Shown here piece after piece: positions 7,897 to 13,345 of a DNA stretch of 13,345 nucleotides (the stretch's first letter is position 1; each line of letters opens with the position of its first letter). The position numbers were made by a program, and so were the translations under genes. The notes below the pieces were generated by a model. The model saw only the letters and a list, made by a program, of their open reading frames with translations, ran no database searches and was not told where the DNA came from. The DNA comes from an uncultured Erythrobacteraceae bacterium (GTDB lineage Bacteria; Pseudomonadota; Alphaproteobacteria; Sphingomonadales; Sphingomonadaceae), in NCBI GenBank assembly GCA_950071875.1, contig CATMNW010000034.1, forward strand, positions 1 to 13,345, given 5' to 3'.

Positions 7897-9687
7897 ATGC
7901 GAGTATTGCTTGCGGGCGCAGCCGCCCTCGCCCTGACGGCCCTTCCCACCCAGGCGCAGGACACGGTCGACACGCCGAGCGTGGAGGAACAGATCGGCGC
8001 AGGCGGGCGCCCGGTCGGGGCGAACTGGGCTCGCAGCCCGGTAATCGCAAAGAACGGCATGGCCGCCACCGCCCATCCCCTGGCTACCCAGATCGCTCTC
8101 GACATCTTGAAATCGGGCGGCAACGCCGTCGATGCGGCGATCGCGGCCAACGCCGCACTGGGCCTGATGGAACCTACCGGCAACGGGATCGGCGGCGATC
8201 TCTATGCGATTATCTACGATCCCAAGACGGGCAAGCTTTACGGTATGAACGGCTCGGGTCGCACCCCGAAGGGCCAGACCCTCGATCAACTGATCGCGAA
8301 GCTGGACGGCGCCGATGCCCTGCCTCCCGTCGGTGCACTGCCTATTACGATACCGGGAACGGTCGATGCTTGGTTCGCCATGCACGAAAAGTTCGGCTCT
8401 GTTCCCATGACGGATATTCTCGCCCCGACGGTACGCTATGCCCGCGAAGGCCATCCCATCGCACCGGTTATCGGCATGTATCTCGATCGGGCCCTGCGAT
8501 CATACACCGCACGCCAGGAATCGTACCCGTTCGAGTTCGAAAACGCGAAGAAGGTCTGGTTCGCCGACGGCGCTGCGCCGGAAGCTGGCGAGATGTTCAC
8601 CAATCCCGATCTTGCAAACACGCTGGAGACGATCGGCCGCGAAGGCCGTGATGCATTCTACGATGGCGCGTTGACCGATACGATGATTGCCTATCTACAG
8701 GAACAGGGCAGCGCTTTCACTCGCGAAGACTTTGCCAGCCATACCAGCGACTGGGTCGACCCGGCCTGCGCGCTTTACAAGGCCGGTTACGAATTGTGCG
8801 AGCTACCGCCCAACGGCCAGGGCTTTGCCGCGCTGCAGATGGTAAACATCCTGAAGAATATCGACCTGTCACAGTGGGAACGCGGCAGTCCCGAAGCACT
8901 GCATTACATGGCCGAGGCCAAGCGTCTGGCCTATGCCGACGTCGCACGTTTCTATGCGGACACCGATTTTGCGCCCTTCCCGCAGGAGCTTCTGAGCGAA
9001 GAGTATGGGCGCGAGCGTTTTGCCCTGATAGATCCTGCAAAGGCCACGCCCGAATTCGGACCCGGCGAACCAAAGCTGGAGGGAGAAGGCGATACGACCT
9101 ACCTCACCGTAGTCGATGGGGACGGGTTGATGGTCAGCCTCATCCAGTCGAATTATCGCGGCATGGGCGGCGGACTGGTCGCGCCAGGTACGGGCTTCAT
9201 GTTCCAGGACCGCGGCGAACTGTTCAGTCTCGATCCGGCACATCCCAACGCCTATGAACCCGGCAAGCGGCCCTTCCATACGATCATTCCGGCCTTCGTG
9301 AAGAAGGATGGCGAACCATACATGACCCTTGGCTTGATGGGGGGCGGAATGCAGCCGCAGGGCCATGTGCAGGTTCTGGTCAATATCGTGGATTACGGGA
9401 TGAACCTGCAGGAAGCAGGCGATGCGGCCCGTTTCAATCACGATGGCGGCCGCCAGCCGACCGAAGCTCTGGAAGGCCCATCGGCAGACCCGCTCGGAAC
9501 GCTTTATGTCGAACCTGGCATTCCCGCCCAGACCGTCGAACGTTTGCGCGGAATGGGTCACAAGGTCGAAGTGGTAGATAACGGCATCATGTTCGGCGGC
9601 TATCAGGCGATTGCGCGCGATCCCGAAACCGGTGTGCTCACCGGCGCGACCGAAATGCGTAAGGATGGGCAGGCAAGCGGCTTCTGA
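7897..9687 (+). CDS. ggt: Gamma-glutamyltransferase family protein (periplasmic Ntn-hydrolase)
   Basis: This 596-residue pro-enzyme should be exported (signal peptide MRVLLAGAAALALTALPTQA) and self-cleave into a large and a small subunit. The small subunit would begin at the catalytic Thr400 in GEGDTTYLTVVD. GGTs hydrolyse or transfer the gamma-glutamyl group of glutathione and similar compounds. Seen in order: GGNAVDAAIAANAALGLMEP (about 74-93), GNGIGGDLYAI (95-105), NGSGRTP with Arg122 at the place of the alpha-carboxylate-binding Arg, ELPPNGQGFAALQM (302-314), Thr400, IQSNYRGMGGGLVAPGTGFMFQDRG (416-440, the oxyanion/substrate side) and LMGGGMQPQGHVQ (480-492, the Gly-Gly oxyanion motif). 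The SNYRGMGGG wording and the short stretch after GFMFQDRG resemble YwrD-like GGTs that lack the lid loop of the E. coli enzyme, so substrate range may differ from glutathione; acylase activity is possible. It is the second gene of the putP operon and is followed by a terminator. Confidence 0.92.
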   Translation: MRVLLAGAAALALTALPTQAQDTVDTPSVEEQIGAGGRPVGANWARSPVIAKNGMAATAHPLATQIALDILKSGGNAVDAAIAANAALGLMEPTGNGIGGDLYAIIYDPKTGKLYGMNGSGRTPKGQTLDQLIAKLDGADALPPVGALPITIPGTVDAWFAMHEKFGSVPMTDILAPTVRYAREGHPIAPVIGMYLDRALRSYTARQESYPFEFENAKKVWFADGAAPEAGEMFTNPDLANTLETIGREGRDAFYDGALTDTMIAYLQEQGSAFTREDFASHTSDWVDPACALYKAGYELCELPPNGQGFAALQMVNILKNIDLSQWERGSPEALHYMAEAKRLAYADVARFYADTDFAPFPQELLSEEYGRERFALIDPAKATPEFGPGEPKLEGEGDTTYLTVVDGDGLMVSLIQSNYRGMGGGLVAPGTGFMFQDRGELFSLDPAHPNAYEPGKRPFHTIIPAFVKKDGEPYMTLGLMGGGMQPQGHVQVLVNIVDYGMNLQEAGDAARFNHDGGRQPTEALEGPSADPLGTLYVEPGIPAQTVERLRGMGHKVEVVDNGIMFGGYQAIARDPETGVLTGATEMRKDGQASGF

Positions 9688-9704
9688 TTCCAAACGGACA
9701 TCAG

Positions 9705-9748
9705 GCAGGTACCGACCCGGTTCTTCCGGGCGGAACCTGCGCCTTTTT
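9705..9748 (+). terminator. Rho-independent terminator of the putP-ggt operon
   Basis: GCAGGTACC (9705-9713) pairs with GGAACCTGC (9732-9740) with one mismatch. Inside it CCCGG (9716-9720) pairs with CCGGG (9726-9730) around TTCTT. TTTTT follows at 9744-9748. The long GC-rich hairpin begins 17 bases after the ggt stop. It separates the operon from the response regulator gene, which starts 33 bases after the T-run. Confidence 0.85.
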
Positions 9749-9765
9749 CGAACATTATTCGCGGC

Positions 9766-9772
9766 AGGAGGA
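9766..9772 (+). promoter_or_regulatory. Ribosome binding site of the response regulator
   Basis: AGGAGGA is a near-perfect Shine-Dalgarno 9 bases before the ATG at 9782. An in-frame TTG at 9776 is only 3 bases away and thus too close, so the ATG is preferred. A strong site right after a strong terminator suggests a separate promoter or read-through; I could not identify a clear promoter in the 33 bases between them. Confidence 0.8.
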
Positions 9773-9781
9773 CCGTTGCCG

Positions 9782-10165
9782 ATGCCGAGTATCATGATTG
9801 TCGATGACGAGGCGCTTGTCCTCTTCGACCTTACCCTTACTGTCGAAGATCTCGGGCATGATATCTTCTGCGAGGCGACAAATATCGACGACGCTCTCGA
9901 TGCTCTCGAAGCCGGCAGTCCTGATGCGGCATTGCTGGACATCGATGTTGGTGGAACCCCGGTTTGGCCACTGGCGCGCGCGGTTGCCCGCAAGGAATGC
10001 CCGATCGTATTCGTAAGCGCCAATAGCCGTCACGAAGAGCTCAAGACGGAGTTTGCGCACTGCCACGTGGTGGACAAGCCCGCATCGCCAACGGATATTT
10101 CCCGCGCGCTGGAAACCGCTCTATCGCGGAACACCGAGCAGATCGATCAGGTTACGCCAGCTTGA
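9782..10165 (+). CDS. Stand-alone response regulator receiver domain
   Basis: This 127-residue protein is a single receiver (CheY-like) domain with no output domain. It has the acidic pair Asp8/Asp9 (MIVDDE), the phospho-acceptor Asp53 (ALLDIDVGG), Ser79 (IVFVSAN) and Lys99 followed by Pro (VVDKPAS), so all catalytic positions are intact. Such proteins act by protein contact or as phosphate sinks, often next to HWE/HisKA_2 kinases. The Asp-x-Asp-x-Gly-Gly wording after strand 3 is common in receivers partnered with HWE kinases. The beta4-alpha4 region (FVSANSRHEE) does not carry the FATGUY motif known from SdrG-like sphingomonad regulators, so it is a different or diverged subgroup. The likely partner is the convergent giant kinase, whose stop codon lies inside this gene's 3' end (14-bp overlap). 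It is separated from ggt by a terminator, so it is probably not part of the putP operon. Confidence 0.92.
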   Translation: MPSIMIVDDEALVLFDLTLTVEDLGHDIFCEATNIDDALDALEAGSPDAALLDIDVGGTPVWPLARAVARKECPIVFVSANSRHEELKTEFAHCHVVDKPASPTDISRALETALSRNTEQIDQVTPA

Positions 10166-13100
10166 ATTCAAGCGACAGGCGGTAACTGTCATCATCCGAA
10201 CGCGCAGAAACATGTCCGTCCAGCTGCCGCGCGGCCGTGCTCACCATTTTCGTACCGAAACCCGTTGCGGCATCCTCATCGTCATCCGTCGTCTGCCCGG
10301 TTTCCACCCAGCGAAGAACAACCCGGTCATCCCTGCATGACCATCCGACTTTCAGTTTCCCGTCGGGGACCGAAAACGCGCCATACTTCGTCGAATTTGT
10401 CGCCCACTCGTGGAGGATAAGGGCCAACGAGGTAATCTGACTGTTCGGGATCTCGACATCTTCACCATCGAATTCCACGGTCTGCGTGGCTTTGCTTGGC
10501 AGGACCACTGTATGCAGAAGCTTCGAAAGCGAGATGCCTCCGCTTTCATTGTGTTCCAATTGGGTTGTCAGCGAGTGGGAGCGCCCGAGCGCATGGATCC
10601 GTCCACGCAGGCTCTGGGCAAGTTCCTGGCAATCTTCGGTTTCCCGAGAAGCGATGGTCACCATCGCGCTGATAACCGCGAAAAGGTTTTTCACCCGATG
10701 GTTCATCTCGCGGATCATCAGTTCGCGCTGCTCGAGCAAGGACCGCTCGGCAGTAATATCGAAGGTTACCCCGATGAATTTCTTCTCACCGTCGCTGGCG
10801 ATCTGCTTGCCTAGCCCGTGCAGCCAACGCACCTCGCCATTGCCATCGGCATCGAGCGGTATCGGAAAGATTTCGTCGAACATCTCGGTGCCGTCGATCG
10901 CTTGCCGTAAAGAGCGGTTCACCCGGTCGCGGTGATCGGCCGGAATGGAGTCGAGAATAGGCTGCATTTTGGCGCCGTCCGACCCCGACGGAATGTTCAA
11001 CAGCTCGCGTTCGGTATCATCGAGGATGGTTTCGTCAGTTCCCGGGATGTATTCCCAGATTCCGATCTTCGCGACCTGCAGCGCAAGAGTGAGACGTTGC
11101 TTCTCTTCCTTGAGGTCCCGCTCGAGAGTCAGAGCCGACGTTACATTGGTGAAGATAAGGGTCGCGCCGTCCAGCTCGCCATTCAGGCGGCGATACGGAA
11201 AGGCGCGAATGATGAATTCTTCATCGAGCTTGCTCGAACGGCCGCGTCCTTCCTGTACCTCACCGCGCCTGGCTGCGGCGCGGGCGAAGTCGACAAACGC
11301 CGCACTATCGATGCGGCGCGGCAAATCGTCCAGCTCTTCACCGATTTGTTCGTTGGTGACCGGAAAGATCGACGTGACGGCATCGGTGAAGCTGCGCAGT
11401 CGCAGTTTGCTATCGACAACCATGACGGCCAGCTGGGTGCTATCGAAGAAATTCTTGAGATCGGAATTGGCGACGGTCAGTTCGTCGACCTTGCTTTTCA
11501 ACTCGTCATTGACGGTCGTCAGCTCTTCGTTTGTCGACTGAAGCTCCTCGTTCATCGACATCATTTCTTCGTTGGAACTCTTCAGTTCCTCGTTTGTCGT
11601 CTCGAGCTCCTCGACCGTCGTGCGCAGCCTGTGGCGCGTTGCCTGCAGTTCTTCTTCCAGGAACTGGCGGTGACCATCGTCCATCTCGAGTTCGTCGAAG
11701 TCGTCCGAAGTCGTATCGAGCGGACTCGTCTCAACGATAACGAGAAGGAAAGCGTTGTCATCCAGTGGTTCGCAGACGACGCGCGTTCCCAAGGTTCCGA
11801 AATCGGTCCGGATCTCGACGTCGCGGCTTCCCGAACGCCTCCCGGTTTCGCGCGACTTGCGGATCAGTGGGCCAACCAGTTCGCGAAGTCCGGGCCGCGC
11901 CAGCGTGGGCACATGGACGTTGCGTTCGAGCCGGTCGGGAAACTCCAGATACCGGCTTGCCGACCCCCAGCGTTCCAGCAGCATGCCTTCACTGTCGACC
12001 AGCAAGCTGACAGGTCCGTAGCGCTCGGCCACGATCTGCAATGCGCGTATTTCGGGCCCCTTGCTATGCTGGCGTTCGGTCCGGTTTTGCGGACGTCCGG
12101 TTACCTTGCGCTCGTTCGCAAGGCCGCTGGACAATTGCAGGGAGTATTTTCCCTGCACGCTCTTGCGCCGGAAAATTCGCGCTGATTGATCCACCGTCTC
12201 GAAAAGATCCTCGAAGCGTCCAATGGTCTCTGACGACCCGAGGAATAACCGGCCTTCTTCGGTCAAGGCAAAGTGGAAGAGGGGGATGACCGAACGCTGA
12301 AGTGAATCGTTGAAATAGATCAGAACGTTACGGCACGAAACAAGATCGATCTTCGAGAAAGGCGGGTCGCGCACCAGATTATGTTCGCTGATGCGCACCA
12401 TATCGCGAATGGCTGGCGCGATCGTGAACTTGTCCGTGCCCCCGATAATATAGGCATCGCGCATTTCGCTGGGAATATCGTCGAGCGAGGACAGCGGGTA
12501 GGTTGCGGCCCGCGCGAGTTCCAGCATCTTGTCGTCGATATCGGTCGCGAAGATCTGGATGAACGGATTCTTGCCCTTCTTGCGCGCTTCATCGGCGAAC
12601 ATCATCGCCATCGAATAGGCTTCTTCGCCGCTGGAGCAGCCCGGTACCCAGACGCGGATTTCGCCCTTGCTGGTCGACCGTGCGACCAGCGGTTCGATCA
12701 CTTCCTTGCGCAGGGTTTCGAACTGCTGTGGGTCCCGGAAAAAGCGCGTCACGTTGATCAGCAGATCGCTGAAAAGCGCATGGCATTCGCTATCGTCATC
12801 CTGCAGCCGCGACACATATTCCCGCGCGCTCTCCAGTCCGAGAAGCTGCATCCGGCGCGCCACCCTGCGTACCAGTGTATTCTGTTTGTAGCGGGACAAG
12901 TCGTGGCCCGTGTTATCGCGCAAGATGTCGCACAGGCTCTCGAGATTATCGGCCACCTCGTCCGAACCTTGGACGAAACCGTCAGTTGTGGATGCGCGGC
13001 TGAAGAAATTGTCCAGCGCCTTGATTATGTCTGCGGGTGCCGACACGATATCCACCAAGCCGGTCGATATCGCGGACGAAGGCATCCCGTCATACGCCGC

Positions 13101-13345
13101 ACTGTCCGGCTCCTGAGCGATTGCCAGTCCGCCATGTTCCTTGATTGCGCGAAGGCCGCGGCTCCCGTCGGCTCCGGTGCCCGAGAGGATGACACATGCA
13201 GCATTCGTATGCCGGTCGCGCGCGAGACTTTCGAAGAAGTCGTCGATCGGCCTGCGCATGCCGCGCTGTTCTGTAAATTCGGTGAGGTTCAGGATGCCAT
13301 CGTTGAGCGCGAGACCGTGGCCTGGCGGAATGACATAGATATGGT
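10152..13345 (-). CDS. CheB-CheR-PAS-HWE hybrid sensor histidine kinase (5' partial)
   Basis: 1063 residues are visible and the frame is open to the window end; the ATG at 13259 is internal, since VIPPGHGLALNDG upstream of it is still CheB sequence. Numbered from the first full codon (13343), the domains are: CheB methylesterase C-terminal part (1 to about 110) with the catalytic Asp59 in LSGTGADG (the Ser and His lie outside); CheR helical domain (about 130-215, LLINVTRFFRDP); CheR SAM-methyltransferase (about 229-394) with VPGCSSGEEAYSMAM, FATDID and SCRNVLIYF; a PAS-like domain (about 435-540); a heptad coiled coil (577-632); a PAS (about 634-740); a PAS_3-like domain (about 750-868, RWLHGLGKQI then FIGVTFDIT); and an HWE kinase. 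Its phospho-acceptor is His882 in MNHRVKN (codon 10698-10700), the N-box is LILHEWATNSTKYG, the W-x-E is WVE (codon of W at 10310) and the G-box is GFGTKMV. No membrane segment and no receiver domain is present, so it is likely cytosolic and uses a separate regulator. Whether CheB/CheR still act on chemoreceptors or only sense is unknown; no chemotaxis gene is nearby. Confidence 0.95.
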   Translation of the reverse strand, partial: HIYVIPPGHGLALNDGILNLTEFTEQRGMRRPIDDFFESLARDRHTNAACVILSGTGADGSRGLRAIKEHGGLAIAQEPDSAAYDGMPSSAISTGLVDIVSAPADIIKALDNFFSRASTTDGFVQGSDEVADNLESLCDILRDNTGHDLSRYKQNTLVRRVARRMQLLGLESAREYVSRLQDDDSECHALFSDLLINVTRFFRDPQQFETLRKEVIEPLVARSTSKGEIRVWVPGCSSGEEAYSMAMMFADEARKKGKNPFIQIFATDIDDKMLELARAATYPLSSLDDIPSEMRDAYIIGGTDKFTIAPAIRDMVRISEHNLVRDPPFSKIDLVSCRNVLIYFNDSLQRSVIPLFHFALTEEGRLFLGSSETIGRFEDLFETVDQSARIFRRKSVQGKYSLQLSSGLANERKVTGRPQNRTERQHSKGPEIRALQIVAERYGPVSLLVDSEGMLLERWGSASRYLEFPDRLERNVHVPTLARPGLRELVGPLIRKSRETGRRSGSRDVEIRTDFGTLGTRVVCEPLDDNAFLLVIVETSPLDTTSDDFDELEMDDGHRQFLEEELQATRHRLRTTVEELETTNEELKSSNEEMMSMNEELQSTNEELTTVNDELKSKVDELTVANSDLKNFFDSTQLAVMVVDSKLRLRSFTDAVTSIFPVTNEQIGEELDDLPRRIDSAAFVDFARAAARRGEVQEGRGRSSKLDEEFIIRAFPYRRLNGELDGATLIFTNVTSALTLERDLKEEKQRLTLALQVAKIGIWEYIPGTDETILDDTERELLNIPSGSDGAKMQPILDSIPADHRDRVNRSLRQAIDGTEMFDEIFPIPLDADGNGEVRWLHGLGKQIASDGEKKFIGVTFDITAERSLLEQRELMIREMNHRVKNLFAVISAMVTIASRETEDCQELAQSLRGRIHALGRSHSLTTQLEHNESGGISLSKLLHTVVLPSKATQTVEFDGEDVEIPNSQITSLALILHEWATNSTKYGAFSVPDGKLKVGWSCRDDRVVLRWVETGQTTDDDEDAATGFGTKMVSTAARQLDGHVSARSDDDSYRLSLEFKLA
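10160..10173. repeat. 14-bp perfect palindrome at the convergent gene ends
   Basis: GCTTGAATTCAAGC is its own reverse complement. It covers the TGA stop of the response regulator (10163-10165) and lies in the last codons of the kinase. As RNA it folds to a 5-bp stem with an AATT loop on either strand, without a U-tract, so it is at best a weak terminator or end-processing structure. Confidence 0.6.
11448..11615 (-). repeat. Eight consecutive heptads encoding the kinase signalling coiled coil
   Basis: The minus-strand frame encodes eight uninterrupted seven-residue units: VEELETT, NEELKSS, NEEMMSM, NEELQST, NEELTTV, NDELKSK, VDELTVA, NSDLKNF. Leu or Met recurs at one fixed position. It joins the CheR/PAS-like half to the second PAS and probably forms a parallel dimeric helix that passes signals. 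Repetition is at protein level; the 21-base units have drifted. Confidence 0.85.

Noticed and set aside
8869..10023. A 384-codon minus-strand open frame over ggt and the regulator
   Set aside because: It crosses two well-supported genes and a terminator and has no domain signature.
11448..11615. Tandem DNA repeat or CRISPR-like array
   Set aside because: The 21-base periodicity is the coding of protein heptads; the units differ at many bases and there are no spacers.
10932..12185. A 417-codon plus-strand open frame opposite the kinase gene
   Set aside because: The opposite strand encodes well-conserved CheR, PAS and coiled-coil domains. The plus-strand translation looks unlike any protein and is an antisense shadow.
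13257..13259. ATG at 13259 as the start of the kinase gene
   Set aside because: The frame stays open to the window end, and the upstream residues (VIPPGHGLALNDG and onward) are typical CheB sequence, so the gene is truncated by the window.

Overview
The window is high-GC DNA with alphaproteobacterial features, most likely from a sphingomonad (Erythrobacteraceae- or Sphingomonadaceae-like). The basis is a large signal-peptide-bearing TonB-dependent receptor, a TypA close to other proteobacterial homologues, an HWE-type histidine kinase fused to CheB/CheR, and promoter-like elements of the alphaproteobacterial kind (TTGACGS / GCTANAWC). The taxonomic call is inference from gene content. No rRNA, tRNA, insertion sequence, prophage, CRISPR or integrase is visible, and composition looks even throughout.

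Layout: (1) 1-227, + strand, the 3' end of an FtsX-like ABC transporter permease. (2) 419-3106, - strand, a TonB-dependent outer membrane receptor with its own hairpin terminator. (3) 3365-5185, + strand, the ribosome-associated GTPase TypA/BipA, divergent from the receptor. (4) 5312-6151, - strand, a small outer-membrane beta-barrel protein, convergent with typA; the two share a bidirectional hairpin terminator. (5) 6378-7856 and 7897-9687, + strand, a two-gene operon of a Na+/proline symporter (putP) and a secreted gamma-glutamyltransferase-family enzyme, closed by a strong hairpin terminator. (6) 9782-10165, + strand, a stand-alone receiver-domain response regulator. (7) 10152-13345, - strand, a very large CheB-CheR-PAS-HWE histidine kinase whose N-terminus lies beyond the window. 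The last two genes converge and overlap by 14 bp.

How the genes may work together: PutP and the periplasmic GGT probably cooperate in scavenging amino acids from gamma-glutamyl compounds or peptides. The response regulator and the giant kinase are a plausible cognate pair. The kinase has the HRxxN phospho-acceptor motif of the HWE/HisKA_2 families, which in alphaproteobacteria often feed single-domain receivers and the general stress response. The outer-membrane barrel gene carries a weak match to a general-stress (EcfG) promoter.

Most of the window is recognisable, ordinary chromosome. I see no convincing wholly undescribed system. The parts most worth a second look are the kinase/regulator pair with its overlapping 3' ends and palindrome, the exact eight-heptad signalling helix in the kinase, and the putP-ggt operon.
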